The notes under the pieces were generated by a model. It did not search any database. It saw only the letters and a program-made list of their open reading frames with translations, and had not been told where the DNA came from. From contig NC_049983.1 of the NCBI RefSeq assembly GCF_000003815.2, forward strand, positions 2,234,310 to 2,298,309: a DNA stretch of 64,000 bases, given 5' to 3'. Origin of the DNA: Branchiostoma floridae (taxonomy: Eukaryota > Chordata > Leptocardii > Amphioxiformes > Branchiostomatidae). Position 1 is the first letter of the stretch. Each line of letters begins with the position of its first letter. Shown piece by piece: positions 46,081-57,646 of the stretch. Position numbers and translations under genes: made by a program.

Positions 46081-46329
46081 AACTGCAAGTGTGACAAATG
46101 CATAGCATACCGCCTTGTCCTCTTCCATGCAGATCTAGCTGGGACGTACTCTACAAATGTGACCTGTTCAACTTCGAAATATTTACTTCGTACTGATATA
46201 TTTGTTAATTGATAACGTATATTAACCAATTCAAGAAAGCGTCCCTGGCTATGGCACAAACTTTCATTCAGAAAAGCATACATTTGTCCAAACACGTTTA
46301 ATCAGTCAAGTAGAAGCATGATCGTAGTG

Positions 46330-46720
46330 TTGCATCATTTCTTTACATGCTGATTTGAACCAATCACCTTTCTGACTTACTAAACTAATCATGCTATCTG
46401 GCATCCGTGCTTTCTTGGTTAACCAATCACATTATCTTTTTGCCCTTGTTGACCAATTACGACATATTATTATCTTGCCTAACCAATCACAGTAGCTCTC
46501 TAGCCCGGGTAAACAACCATAGCATCTTTTATGCTGGTGAACAAATCACAACACCTTTTCATCCTCGTCAACCAAACAGAGCATAATTTTATTTTATTAA
46601 GTAATCACAACATTTTTTTTTTAAATTCTGGCTTATCAATCACGGCATCTTTCCCATTGAACCAATCACAGAACCTATCCATCTTGTTTGAACAATTAGG
46701 GCATTTCTTTAACCTACTAC
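46330..46720. repeat. Degenerate tandem repeat around AACCAATCAC
   Basis: AACCAATCAC or a close variant (AACAAATCACA, TTATCAATCACGGCATCTTT) recurs about every 40-60 bp from 46355 to 46700. This is an old minisatellite with no coding role. Confidence 0.45.
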
Positions 46721-46929
46721 AAACCTCCTTAATTGCCAATGATGCCATCTTAGAGAGAAAGCAAAATTTAATCTACCGCAAAGCACAATGGAAAAGATTG
46801 AAGACTGAATGCAGCTGCAGGATTTTCTAAAGACTGTAGATGCAGAACCCAGTGACTGATGATGATGTACCACAAGTATGAAGAAGATATACATACAACA
46901 TTTAGTGTACAGCTGCTTTAGAACTTCCA

Positions 46930-47420
46930 ATATACTAATTCGTTAAGTACTTGGGATATCTGTAAACAATAAACCCACACAACAAACGACGTTAGTAAAC
47001 AATCTGCTAGTTTTCCACTATTAAGGTCTTTGGGGTAGTTTTCAGAAAGTCTTCATTAGTCTTTCTCCTACACAACAATGTATACATAAATTACAACCTC
47101 GATTTTTAAGCATTTCCAAGAATGAATATATGAATACTTGAATACCATGATGAATTGTTACAGGTGAAGTTATCCCACTATGCTAGTATCTACTTGAATA
47201 TATCGTATTAGTTAATGAGTGGAGGTCTTTTATATCCACAAGCATGCCACAAGAAATATTTTACAGGTACATATATGATACAGTGTCAAGCTAGCACAAG
47301 AATTATGACCAACTGGATGAATTTGAATTTTTCTTGCCGCTTTATAAAGAAAATGTAATATTAATTATATTTAATGAAAAAGGTTTGTGCCATTAGAAAC
47401 ATGACTTTTTCTGTATCACT
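46930..47420. other. Gene-free stretch
   Basis: AT-rich; no gene recognised. Confidence 0.35.
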
Positions 47421-47429
47421 CAGCTGTAT

Positions 47430-48186
47430 GGAGTAATGAAACATCTATACGAATATCTGTTGGAGATGCACACTGAAGTTTTTCTGTAATTATGATATTT
47501 TTGAATGTTGCCTACTTCAGAACCTACAGCGAGTTTACTGGGGTTTTTGAAATCAACGACGACTCGGACAAACTCCCCGTGGCTTTGTACATTTCTATTC
47601 GACCTTTTCCGTCGTTCGACACAACTATATTGCCCGAGGAGTCTATACAAATTCCAAAAGGAAAGGTCAACTTATTTCCAACTTCGAATAACTTGTGTCC
47701 AGATCTAGAGTGATTGTACACCTGAACATAGCTAAACAGTGCCGTAACCAGAATGTTTCCATCGATAGCAGACGCTATGTCAGTAATTCTAAGACTTTCG
47801 TCATCAAAACTCCGGACGAGAGAACCATCAGGTTGGAAAATCGTGATTTTGTTTATATCCCCTACAATGATTCTGTTGTTATACATGTCTGCTTGGGTAT
47901 CTATGTAGCGCAGTCCAACCTGGCCATTGTCCGGCCTTTGCTATTGTACCGTATGATATGCGCGTTAGAATTCACCCCTATCTCCCACTACCCACAAGAA
48001 GCCCTCTGCATCAATAGCAACATCAGAAGGGAGATTTTCAATGTACTTTTCCCCGGTACTTCCGTAGAGAAGTGTCGGAGATATACCCCATCCATGCTAA
48101 AGACTTGGACACGCCTGTCTATCATGTCCGCCACAAATATCTCATTGTCATCGGACACGGCCACTCCGTAGTTCGTAGACGACCAA
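47430..48186 (-). pseudogene. Decayed NHL-repeat (TRIM2/3-like) beta-propeller gene fragment
   Basis: On the - strand several NHL blades are spread over different frames: GVAVSDDNEIFVADMIDRRV then QVFSMDG; LPSDVAIDAEGFLWVVGD; IIRYNSKGRTMARLD; MYNNRIIVGDINKITIFQPD then GSLVRSF; PFGICIDSSGNIVVSNDGKG then RIEMY; and LAVGSEVGNIQKY. About four frame breaks (near 48054, 47967, 47905 and 47530) separate them, and no RING or B-box was found. NHL propellers usually bind RNA or protein in TRIM-NHL ubiquitin ligases. This copy looks dead. Confidence 0.8.
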
Positions 48187-48535
48187 TTCTATAAGCAAAC
48201 TTCTTTTAGAAAAGATAGCGACATACATGTTTAGCCCTATGGCCCAATCATTCGTAGAGGGTAAGTGTAAGTACATGGCAGGGCTAGGAAAGTAACATTT
48301 TAACGAAAATGCAGGATGTTTGGGGGGGGGGGGGGTAGGGGTTATGAGAAGGTTCTTTAAAAAAAACTTTCTTTCTTGAAGAACAACGGTGTCTTCTTTG
48401 TTAATGTGTGAATCACTAGCATGCTGTTTTCGTGTTGTAATCAAGAAATAAAAGTGTGATTACTGTACAGTACTAGTATCAAAGAACCGTAATTCCGAGT
48501 CATTCTCAAATTGGATTTTTTTTCAAATTCAATGT

Positions 48536-48850
48536 TGGAACAGTCCATTTTTGCAAGGAGGAGCGAAGTAAAAATAGCTGAATTTGCTCCTAAGCAAATA
48601 CCGGCCTTTCTAGTTATATTTCAGCCATACATAGTATGGTGAAATATATTGTATTCGTAATGTTCTTCTTTCTTTCTTTCTTTCTTTCTTTCTCCTGGCA
48701 AATCTTCAAAGTGATTCATCTCCGCCGTTCCTGAACCGAATGACCTGAAATTTGGCACAAGGGTAGAGTGAGCCAATACCAAAATGCCTTTTTTTTCAGT
48801 TTTTTTCATATCTGCTCCTTAAATGATTTTATTAAGGTTTTATTGCAACT
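48536..48850. repeat. Dispersed repeat with CTTT microsatellite
   Basis: TTCAGCCATACATAGTATGG and TTGTATTCGTAATG lead into (CTTT)n at 48664-48697, matching the repeat end at 18803. The segment before it (CAGTCCATTTTTGCAAGGAG to CAAATACCGGCCTTTCTAGT) recurs at 49974-50060. It is not coding. Confidence 0.55.
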
Positions 48851-49169
48851 TTTGGACCAAAACTGTATAATTTGGCCCCCTGTACCATGGTATTACATCC
48901 AAATGACCTGAAATTTGGGACAGAGGTGCCCTAGATACTTATTCAAAGGATCCATGTATAATATTTGGTATAAATCACTTCAAAATGGCTCCTTAAGGAG
49001 GTTTTTGTGGGAGAGTTTTGGATATGTGAGATTGAAGTGCCGAGGTCAACGACCTCTAGGTCATTCTGGTGTGTCAGGGCCACAGGTGTGCCAGATAGAT
49101 CCAATTATCTACCTACCTACCTAGTCCATAGACATCCAGGTGGTTGGGGGACAAGGTAAATCCAATTAA

Positions 49170-50000
49170 TGACCAGCCGATGAGCAAGCTCATTTTGCTG
49201 GAAGAGTCCATTGTTGGACAGGGGGTGTTTTTTAAAATTTACTTTTAGACTTTGGTGATAATGCCAATTTTTTTTTAACGGAAGTGTTTTTGCACTGAAC
49301 CACTTGACATAAGACTACTACTGGGACAGTCCATTTTTGCACATAGGGGGGATTTTTAAAAAATTCAGTTTTGGACATGGGTGATGATTCCGAATTCCAT
49401 TTGTTGAATGGAAGTTGACCCCCACCTGAAGACTGCACATGAGGAGGATTCGGCAGCCAATCAGCAAGCCTGGTGTTATCTGGAAGAGTCCATTCATGCA
49501 CGGGGGACTTTTTTTAAATTCAGTTTTGGACTGGGTTGCTTATTATACAAAAAGCCATGTACTGTGAGTATTTCTGGACTATTGTGCAATGGGTGTGCTG
49601 GGAGATTCCATTCTTCGACGAAGGGGGTATTCTTTTAAATTAATTTTGTGGACTTTGTTGATTATGTCGATGTCCTAATTTAGCTGATGTATTTTTGGAT
49701 CGCTCCAATTTATATGGGGGCATAACAGGAAGAGTCGATTCTTGCACAGAGGTTTTTTTTTTATATATGGTTTTGGACGGCTGATGATTCAAAATTCCAT
49801 TACTTAGCGGAAGTGTTTTTGGAGTCGTCTATTTTAACTTTCTACATGGGGTGCACTAGAAGAGTCCATTCTTGAAGGAGGTTTTGTAAGATTCATTTTT
49901 GCTCATAAGTGTGATTAGTAGTTAGAACTCATTTTAAGCAGAAGTGTTCCATTTTTGCACATGGGTGATTTTGGAACAGTCTATTGTTACATGAGGAGGG
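49170..50000. repeat. Degenerate tandem repeat, period about 120-160 bp
   Basis: About seven units each hold GGAAGAGTCCATTCTTGCAC, a G run, TTTTTTAAATTCAGTTTTGG, then GTGATTAT and a CCATTT..GGAAGTGTTTTTG block. They are strongly diverged, so the array is old. Confidence 0.65.
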
Positions 50001-50175
50001 AGATGGCTGAAATATGCTGTATTTGCTCTCAAGCAAATGTCGGCCTTTCTAGTTTAATTTAAATTTTCTCACTTTGAATTGAGGAACAAACTAGCCCTCA
50101 TATCGGATTTCACCTGCTGTGGTCTAAAAAACAAAGTCTGACACAATATGAAAAGTAAAAGTCGAGTTAGAACGT

Positions 50176-50702
50176 AAGGCCACAGCAAGTAAACTTTATG
50201 GATAACATCCTCTGCAGACTGCAAAAATAGTTCGATAAAGCGAAAAAAAAACAAGATGGGTGAAAAAAAATGGCTACATTTTCAAAAATAGGCACCATAA
50301 AGTTGTGATAAATGTTGTAACAAGAATTAAAGGGACAAATAATGGTATTAGAGCCAACAAGGCATTCCAGACATGTACTGGTGTGGTAAAAGTGACAATA
50401 GTGTGGTAGACTGGCATCACCAACAAAGTTTTTAACCACACTCATGGCTTCCATATTGGTGTCACTTTTAGAACTATCCAATAAGTTTCATTTCTACAAC
50501 TACAGTCCTGGGTACCTCGCAAGTGTCACTTCTACAAGTACAATTATTAGGATACAACACAACATATTTGCTCATTTTGGTACTTTATCGTCATGTTGAC
50601 CATCCAAGCAGAAGGAAAAAAAATTCTTGTCTTTTTTCTGAAATCAGGCGAAAATTAATGCGCGCGCTGATGTCGTCCATAATATTTACTTGCTGTGGCC
50701 TA
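50176..50702. mobile_element. MITE with AGGCCACAGCAAGTAAA ends
   Basis: AAGGCCACAGCAAGTAAACT, then TTATGGATAACATC on the left is mirrored by GATGTCGTCCATAATATTTA then CTTGCTGTGGCCT on the right (arms about 35 bp, few mismatches). No transposase was seen and the target duplication is unclear. Confidence 0.65.
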
Positions 50703-50734
50703 ATTTTCATAAAGCTTAAAACCACGACAGCATA

Positions 50735-50914
50735 GCATTATGTGGCGATCTGTTGTTTGACCCATCATCCAGTGTATCAGGTTTGTGACTTTTCACCTTT
50801 GCTCACCGACAGACATCCGCCATGTTGTTTTTCGTCTTCGATATTATACCCGAACTGACGGTTTTAGGGGAATTCTAGAAGCCATGAAGACCGCTACCAA
50901 CCATTTTCCTACAG
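50735..50914 (+). promoter_or_regulatory. Promoter and 5' noncoding exon of zinc-finger gene 2
   Basis: TGTGGCGATCTG, TTTGACCCATCATCCAGTG, TATCAGGTTTGTGAC, TCACCTTTGCTC, CCGCCATGTTGTTTTTCGTC, GAACTGACGGTTTTAGGGGA and TTTTCCTACAG precede a GTAAAT donor at 50915. The order and spacing match the blocks at 43505 and 61080. The predicted intron runs to the acceptor at 53109. Confidence 0.7.
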
Positions 50915-51191
50915 GTAAATCCTATGTTTGTTGGTATTTCATGGTTGTTGCTTGTTTAGCGGTAAATTAGAAATGTGTGTGTTCGTGATCAATTACAACT
51001 AATTTTTGGCGGCCAGTAATATTTTTGTACCTCCAATATACTGCCAGAAACGGTAGAAAAATCACGGAAAGAAATATATTCATGATAGTTGTAATCACGT
51101 TGATTACATTCGTGAAAACACCATAATACAAACATTTTGTCTGTGATTCCCACCTAACTGATACCATTTATACCAGATGGCGTTAACAGTA

Positions 51192-51679
51192 CAGTCAAAC
51201 CTGCCCGAGCGACCACCTCTTCTCAGCGACCACCTGGCCATTTCGACCGCTTTTTCTCGGTCCCGATTTATTTTCCCATTGACGTAAGCATTAAGCGACC
51301 TTTCTCAACGACCACCTGGCCAACGCGACCGCGACCGGCCCACATTGGGACCCATATTATAACGACCGCATCATTTTCAAAATTGAGGTTTTCATCAATT
51401 TTTGATGATAACTAGCGCGATTTTGTGCCGAAATCGGCCAGTTTGCGTCGGATTTTGGGTTAAATTTACAGTTTACAGTGTGCGTGTTGTATTTGACATT
51501 ACATACCTCGCTTCTTTGCGTGCGCGCAGTGTGCTTGCTCTTTGCCATTAAACACAACGGAAACCATTTATACTTTGCATCGGGCATGTTTTGAGTCGAT
51601 ACTCTTCTCAACGACCACCTGTCTAAATCGACCTATTTTTTCCGGTCCCCCGGGTGGTCGTCTTGGGCAGGTTTGACTG
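51192..51679. mobile_element. Complete CAGTCAAACC-type MITE (488 bp)
   Basis: The ends CAGTCAAACCTGCCCGAGCG and GGGCAGGTTTGACTG are inverted repeats of about 28 bp including CGACCACC. TA flanks both sides, as for a TA-targeting superfamily such as Tc1/mariner. CGACCACCTGG-type subrepeats recur inside. Partial copies are at 1-35 and 6606-6725. Confidence 0.85.
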
Positions 51680-51739
51680 TACTACTATTTTGTACACTAT
51701 GTATTTGCTTGTCTAGTCTTGTAATAACGTACAGTCTGT

Positions 51740-52008
51740 GCTTAATCGGATTTAATGATATAGACAAACAAGTTTGGTATTGCACTTAAACCACGAAATC
51801 TCATTATTTAAACTGAAATCAGTAAATTTGGTTGAATAAGCTTGTCAGAAACCCGGTGCCATGGCAACACGAAAAATCATAGAACTCAATTCTTTTTTTG
51901 CGGAATTGTAGCCAACAATATTTTTGGAAAATCCATAGTTCCGCAGTCCAAGCTCACGACTTCAAAGCTGACGCGGGCATGTTTACCCCCCCCCCCCCCC
52001 ACATAGGG
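51740..52008. mobile_element. piggyBac-like element, right part
   Basis: GGTGCCATGGCAACACG, then a 14-C tract and ACATAGGG before TTAG match the right end of the 2282-3202 family; the left part is missing. Confidence 0.6.
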
Positions 52009-52399
52009 TTAGATTTTCATAACTAATTTAACATAATATAATTTTTTTGACCCCAGACGGCTTCAGATAGAAATGGATACACTGCGGTCCTGATACTCAC
52101 TTTTGTTTTCTTTTTAGATTACAACCATGACCTGAAATTTGTTACAGTAATGCCTTGGACATATGCCCACTTGTCACTATTTGAAGAATTAAAACTTCAA
52201 GCGATACAAACTCACCCTCAAATGATAGCCTGCTCTGCCAAGCATTTGCAAGAATTTCAATTGGGCTAGTCAGCAATAGATACAGCTCCCTAACCCGAGC
52301 CCTTAAATTATTCCTTCAGGCTCGATACAGCTACCTGGCGATGATACCACTATCTCATGGGGGTGTAATTCCCCCTAGATGGAGAAATGGTATTATGGT

Positions 52400-52886
52400 T
52401 AAACGTATAAACAGCGTATTTTCACTCGGATTTCATAATTATTTGGTATTTTCTTACAGAAAACATTTATGAGAACGTTTTCAAGCGTTTTAATGGGATT
52501 TTAGCGTTATATGTTGAAAAATGTATCTAAGACATTGAAGGTTGTCAATCCAAGATAGCGGATAGCTAAACTACAAATGATGTCATCGTTGACGTCGTTG
52601 CGTCGGCTTTTTACAACAGATGGACACGCACTTATTGATAAGAAATCTTCATTCTTACCTTTTTGTGTAAAATATTTAGGTATAATGGGAATTCCCCGTT
52701 TTAGCAAAAAAAAAAACAATTAGTGAGGTCATAATTACGTCATATTACGTCATAATGATATACATTTTTTTAAGAATCATAAGACTTGACAATCTAATCA
52801 CCCCCTGCAAATTACGTGATCGTACGGTAAGCCGTTTTGAAATAACGAAGGGGGGGATGCCAAAAAAGCCCAGTCTGTATAGGGTT
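52400..52886. mobile_element. piggyBac-like element, reverse orientation, partial
   Basis: The family is read backwards: TTGTCAATCCAAGATAGCGG, a GATGTCATCGTTGACGTCG block, GGGAATTCCCCGTTTTAGC, then ATTACGTCATATTACGTCAT and a GCCCAGTCTGTATAGGG terminus followed by TTAG. Confidence 0.65.
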
Positions 52887-53111
52887 AGCTGTCTGTCTTC
52901 TCTTTGTATTTGACATATTTAGATTGTGGGTGTGCGTGTGTCTGTGTTTGTGTGTGTGTGTGTATTTATTTATTTATGTTTGTTAGATCGATTGATACAG
53001 GGTACAGCTTGTTGTTTCTGTATGTATCACTGCTCCAGGGCAAGAAGGTGGGTTTAGATATAATAGCAAATTTTCCTTTTTTTTTTGGATTACTTATTGT
53101 TGTTTTTAGAG

Positions 53112-54338
53112 ATGGCCGAGAGAAGCAGCGACACTGCACTGGGCGATCTAACAACTGTTCATCCAGGAGACAAGACAAGCAACAGCGAGAAATTAGGCAC
53201 AGGAAAGCAGCAGAACAAGGAAGGGGTTCCATGCGAAAAAAAGTGTTGTGTAGAATCTGACCCTCCTCCGGCAAAGGCTCCAACAAAGCAGATAGACAGG
53301 CGTGTGGCGAAACGTTCTGTTGATAAACGCTTCGAATGTACGGATTGTGGGTATGGGGCAGCCACAAAGGTTGGCCTTATAAATCACACAAGAAAACATA
53401 CTGGTGAGAAACCATATGAATGTGACCAGTGCGACTTCTCTGCTGCATGGCAGTGCAGTTTAGACAGGCATTTGGCTACGCACACCGGAGAAAAACCCTA
53501 CATGTGTGGAGAGTGTGGATATAGGACTGCTGATAGGTTTTCCTTAACCGCACACATGAGACGACACACAGGTGTGAAACCCTACAAGTGTGATCACTGC
53601 GAATATTCTAGTGCAGAGAATCGTGATTTAAACAAACACATGGCTAGGCACACTGGTGAAAAACCCTACATGTGTGGAGAGTGCGGATACAGGACGGCTG
53701 ATAGGTCTTCCTTAGCCGTACATTTGAGAACACATACAGGTGAGAAACCTTATAAATGTGGCCTCTGTGACTATTCTGCTGCAAAGAAAGGCAATTTAGA
53801 TCGACACGTGACTGGAAAACATACTAGCAACAGACCCCACTTGTGTGAAGAGTGCGGATACAGGACTACTAACAAATCTCACCTCTCCAGGCATATGAGA
53901 TCACATACTGGTGAAAAACTATATAGATGTGACGTTTGCGACTATTCTGCTGCAAAGAAAAGCTATCTAGACAAACACGTGGCTAGGCACACCGGAGAAA
54001 CACCCTACATGTGTGGGGAGTGTGGATACAGGACGGCTTACAGGTCTTCCTTAGTCGTACATTTGAGAACACACACAGGTGAGAAACCTTATAAATGTGC
54101 CCTCTGCGACTATTCTGCTGCAAAGAAAGACAATTTAGATCGACACATGACTACGCACTCAGGAGAAAAGCCCTACATGTGTGATAACTGCGGATACATG
54201 GCAGCCAGCAGGTTTCACCTGTCCCGACATATGAGTAGACATACAGCAGTAAAACCTTATAAATGTGACAAATGCGACTACTCTGCTGGAAGAAGAGACC
54301 ATTTAAAGAATCACGCCTTGGTGAAACACACGTCTTAG
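53112..54338 (+). CDS. C2H2 zinc-finger protein 2 (12 fingers)
   Basis: This 408-residue protein is probably a nuclear DNA-binding factor. A short N-terminal region of about 70 residues (MAERSSDTALG) is followed by twelve C2H2 fingers to the C-terminus. From finger 3 on, CGYRTA-type and CDYSAA-type fingers alternate almost strictly, so the array probably grew by duplication of finger pairs; finger 5 and finger 9, and 6 and 10, are nearly identical. The linkers after fingers 6 and 12 are altered (GKHTSNRPH, VKHTS end). I chose the ATG two bases after the TTTTTAG acceptor at 53109, as in genes 1 and 3. An in-frame extension upstream would lie in the polypyrimidine tract. Confidence 0.94.
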   Translation: MAERSSDTALGDLTTVHPGDKTSNSEKLGTGKQQNKEGVPCEKKCCVESDPPPAKAPTKQIDRRVAKRSVDKRFECTDCGYGAATKVGLINHTRKHTGEKPYECDQCDFSAAWQCSLDRHLATHTGEKPYMCGECGYRTADRFSLTAHMRRHTGVKPYKCDHCEYSSAENRDLNKHMARHTGEKPYMCGECGYRTADRSSLAVHLRTHTGEKPYKCGLCDYSAAKKGNLDRHVTGKHTSNRPHLCEECGYRTTNKSHLSRHMRSHTGEKLYRCDVCDYSAAKKSYLDKHVARHTGETPYMCGECGYRTAYRSSLVVHLRTHTGEKPYKCALCDYSAAKKDNLDRHMTTHSGEKPYMCDNCGYMAASRFHLSRHMSRHTAVKPYKCDKCDYSAGRRDHLKNHALVKHTS

Positions 54339-54344
54339 GGATAC

Positions 54345-54510
54345 GGTTGCGGATTCGGGATCCTCGGCATCTATTATATCCGGATACATGCAAAAATCGA
54401 CAGGTGAAGACTCAAAACACAGGTCTGATCAGTGCGAATATTTTGTTTAATGAAGAAGTAATTTAAACGAACACATAGTGAAACATGCCACTAAATCATA
54501 ACGGTCTTTC
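54345..54510 (+). pseudogene. Decayed finger remnants after gene 2
   Basis: GGTGAAGACTCAAAACACAG, then GATCAGTGCGAATATTTTG, TTTAAACGAACACATAGTGA and AACATG resemble a C2H2 finger and linker with lost frame. They sit in what is now 3' untranslated or flanking sequence. Confidence 0.55.
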
Positions 54511-54548
54511 TGCTTGCTTTTTTGTTAGATATATCACTTAACGTTTAA

Positions 54549-55492
54549 CCCTCATCCGACCGTATGGGGTCATTTTTGACCCCAGACGTATATTTTTATC
54601 TGCCATAGCAACATTTTTCATCGGAGAAAAAATTTCTTCCATGAATTTGTTTGTCTACATGTCTTACAACATCGACCAATTTTTCACCGAGTTTTGACCA
54701 TTATTGTATCAGCTATACTTGAAAGTTTGTGTGTGGTTCGGTGGGGTCAAAAATGACCCCAGCCAATTATGAATCATTAATTACGTAAATATCAAGAAAT
54801 TTCAATAGAACAACAGGCATTCATCAGCATTGCTATTACAGCAACAAGCTTATAGTTCCTTAGTTGAATAAACAACGAATATTTCCTAAGAAATATAGTA
54901 TTTTAGTGTAAAAACAGGTTTTTCGACATTCTGCATAAATTATGATAATGAGCACTAATTACCTATGCCAATGAAAGGGAAAATGTTTCTAGTAAATTAG
55001 GAAACGATATATGGACAGAACGTGCAGAAGGAACCAACAAGAAAGATAGTTGCGTGAAAATATACAAGAGTTATTGTATGTATGTGTTTAGGTGACGGGC
55101 TATGGTGCATAATTAAGTAATAAATTCGTTACACTTCACAAATATTATATCTTTTCTTGTCAAATAATATAATTATGCTATCAGAATGTTTGTCGCATCA
55201 AAATTATTGTTTAAAAATTGATGAGACAAAACCATTGTTACAGTAAGTGGAGTATGGTAGATTTTTAGAGCAAAATGTGGTTTCTCCTTATTTTCTGCAT
55301 AAATTATGATAATGAGTCATAATTACTGACACCAAAACTTGTCAAAATATTTTTCAAAGATTGTTGAAACAGTAAATGCATGATAATGACAAAATAAACC
55401 AACAGAAATATGTCTATGGGCAAAACAAAATGGGGTCAAAAATGACCCCATACGGTCAGATTCGTCGTAAAAATGGAACGGTCGGATGAGGG
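54549..55492. mobile_element. piggyBac-like element with GGGGTCA/TGACCCC palindromes
   Basis: The element is 944 bp, starts CCCTCATCCGACCGT and ends ACGGTCGGATGAGGG, with TTAA at 54545-54548 and 55493-55496. Just inside each end lies a GGGGTCATTTTTGACCCC type palindrome, with a further copy near 54743. No transposase was seen; the family differs from the 2282-3202 one. Confidence 0.85.
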
Positions 55493-55664
55493 TTAAAATG
55501 ATATTATTCCCCTTACATTGTGAACGTGTGTTTTTGATACATATTGTGCTTTGTACATAAAGTGGTGCAATAATGTTATATATACATATCTAATACCGTA
55601 GACTTTGATAGTTGTGCTTGCATACATAAATATTGTAATGACAAGCAAAAATCAAGCAACTTTG

Positions 55665-55875
55665 GCAGTCGACAGTGTGACTATTCAGCTGCACATAAAA
55701 CCTCCTTTAACCGACATGTAAGAAAGCACAGTGATAAACAGATATAGATATGCAAAATATGGGTACAAGGCAACTCAAATGTCTAAAAACCCAAGTATAT
55801 ATTATAAGAACCCACAACGGAGAGAAGCCATACAAGAGTTATCAGTGTAAGTACTTTGCAGCTATGAGTGGTTGT
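55665..55875 (+). pseudogene. Isolated zinc-finger fossil
   Basis: CGACAGTGTGACTATTCAGC, TTTAACCGACATGTAAGAAA, GGGTACAAGGCAACTCA, then ATAAGAACCCACAACGGAGA and GAAGCCATACAAG are remains of about three fingers, including DYSAA- and GYRTT-type cores, in broken frames. They may belong to gene 2 before the piggyBac-like insertion at 54549 or to a lost gene. Confidence 0.75.
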
Positions 55876-55879
55876 TTGT

Positions 55880-56940
55880 TATCAGACTGTTATTGTCAAT
55901 ATGTGATTTTCGATAGTGTATAAACGTCGATACAGATGATTTAGTCTAGATCAAGTATTGATCCTTTGAATAAGATTGATGTTACAATTCTATAAGGAAA
56001 ATGTTCTGTTGTGTATGTGGAAGTTTGACACCAAATTTGAATCTAGTAGTCTGAAATATTTCCTATCCTACTGCATCAGACATAACATTGTTGATTGTAC
56101 AATTAAGGGTTAATGACCCGCCCCGAGGTGCATATGGTGTCATAACGCCTTGTCCTTTGACGATATATAAATACAGTTTCAGTACGTTTCCTGATGCCGT
56201 CTCGTGTCTGTTGTCTGCTCCCAACTGTTTTAAGTCTCGTTGTGATGAATTCTTCTGGTTTTGAGAAAAGTAAAAATGCCGTTCACTACATCTAGACGAG
56301 AATCTTAACCACTATAGCAAAGCGGCGAAGCGTATCCGAAGGTTACGAAAGTTTGAGCAAAAATAACAATAATATGAATGGATATAGTTTTCTAATGTGT
56401 TTGCGATGTGTGCCTAAGGCAAAAAGCAACAGCCCCTTCCAAATTGATAGGCGTGTGTTACGGGGTGCCGGTACCCTGGGAGCCAGACTTGAGCCAGGCT
56501 GGCCGACTTTCGTGCATCGGCTGCGAATGTGATACCTCAGCTGGGGGTCAAGGTTTTCATAGTAGAGCGAGCGAGCAAACGTTACCTTTTCACGTGCAGA
56601 CAGACAGAATATTTGCTTAAATTTAACCTTAGATCAAAAAGCTTAGTAAAGCCACAGTATAGCGATGGATATATTAGTATACAGCCAGACGTACTAACTT
56701 ACTAAAACATTGTTGAAACAGCTTGTGACTCGTTGGGTATATTTTCAACACCAAACGAAAATTCAAGTTGAATGCACAAAAAGAAGACTGAAAAGAATCC
56801 TTCATGTCAGCGGTACAAATACCAGAATCGGTTTTCTGCATCTTAATACAGGCATACTAGTAGCGCTCATACTGCTATACTATGTGGGTAATCAGTGTTT
56901 GTCAAGTCTTCCCAATCTTTGACCCTTGGGTCAGACCATC
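55880..56940. other. Gene-free stretch before the KLHL gene
   Basis: Around 56108 there is a TTAATGACCCGCCCCGAGGT end of the foldback family of 38683-39969, single-sided. The remainder has only short unrecognised frames. Confidence 0.4.
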
Positions 56941-56952
56941 ATCATCATCAAC

Positions 56953-57207
56953 ATGGCTGCCGCAGACCAAGAACCCCACACCAGCGCAGTTCGTCCTCGT
57001 TCCTACCAAGACGAGAGCTATCTGCACGGGTTTCTTGAAACTGTGGGCGACCTACAGAAGGCTGGAGTACTGCAGGATGTCGTCCTTGAAGTCGAGGACC
57101 GGCGGTTTCCCTGCCATCGGCTTGTTCTGTCCGCGGCCAGCCCCTACTTCAGGGCCATGTTTACAAGTGACATGGCGGAAAGTCGTCAAAAGACTGTTGT
57201 TTTACAG
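56953..57207 (+). CDS. KLHL-type BTB-BACK-kelch gene, exon 1 (BTB start)
   Basis: The exon starts at ATG 56953 (AACATGGCTGCCGCAG) and encodes 85 residues, ending VVLQ at a GTGTGT donor in phase 0. Residues 36-85 form the first half of a BTB domain ([35 protein letters not shown]). BTB domains dimerise and, in KLHL proteins, bind the ubiquitin-ligase scaffold CUL3. With exons 57647, 58420, 59015 and 59503 the protein is about 569 residues, the usual KLHL length. An upstream in-frame ATG with an Ile run is less likely as the start. Confidence 0.93.
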
Positions 57208-57646
57208 GTGTGTTTGGTGTTGAATAGAATTACTATAGAGTAAAAGACAGATTTTCCTAAGATGCCACGTACCACATATATAGAGAGAACATATGAAACA
57301 GGGGAAACCGTTAAATAACGAACAAATGCTAAACTTTCCTTTGTTCGTCGTTATGCCCCCCTCCCCTGACCTACTGACCTCTTTGGAATTTTGGGGTCAA
57401 AGTTCATCGTCGGGGCCACATTATAATGAGCATAGATCTTTAACAAAAAGATTTATTTACAGTTATCGGACACAGATGGAGTACTAGTAAGAAGTAGTAG
57501 AGATTATGTCGATAAAATAACAGAATTCGAGAAAAAATGACATTCAAAAGATAAGCAAATTTGTGATATATTTCCTCCTGATAAACCATGACAATGATAC
57601 CTTATGTGTTAAATGTTTGAACATTGTTACGATTTACTGTTTGCAG

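Noticed and set aside
53085-53111. Upstream N-terminal extension of zinc-finger protein 2 (MDYLLLFLE)
   Set aside because: It lies in the polypyrimidine tract and acceptor; both sister genes start at the ATG two bases after the acceptor.
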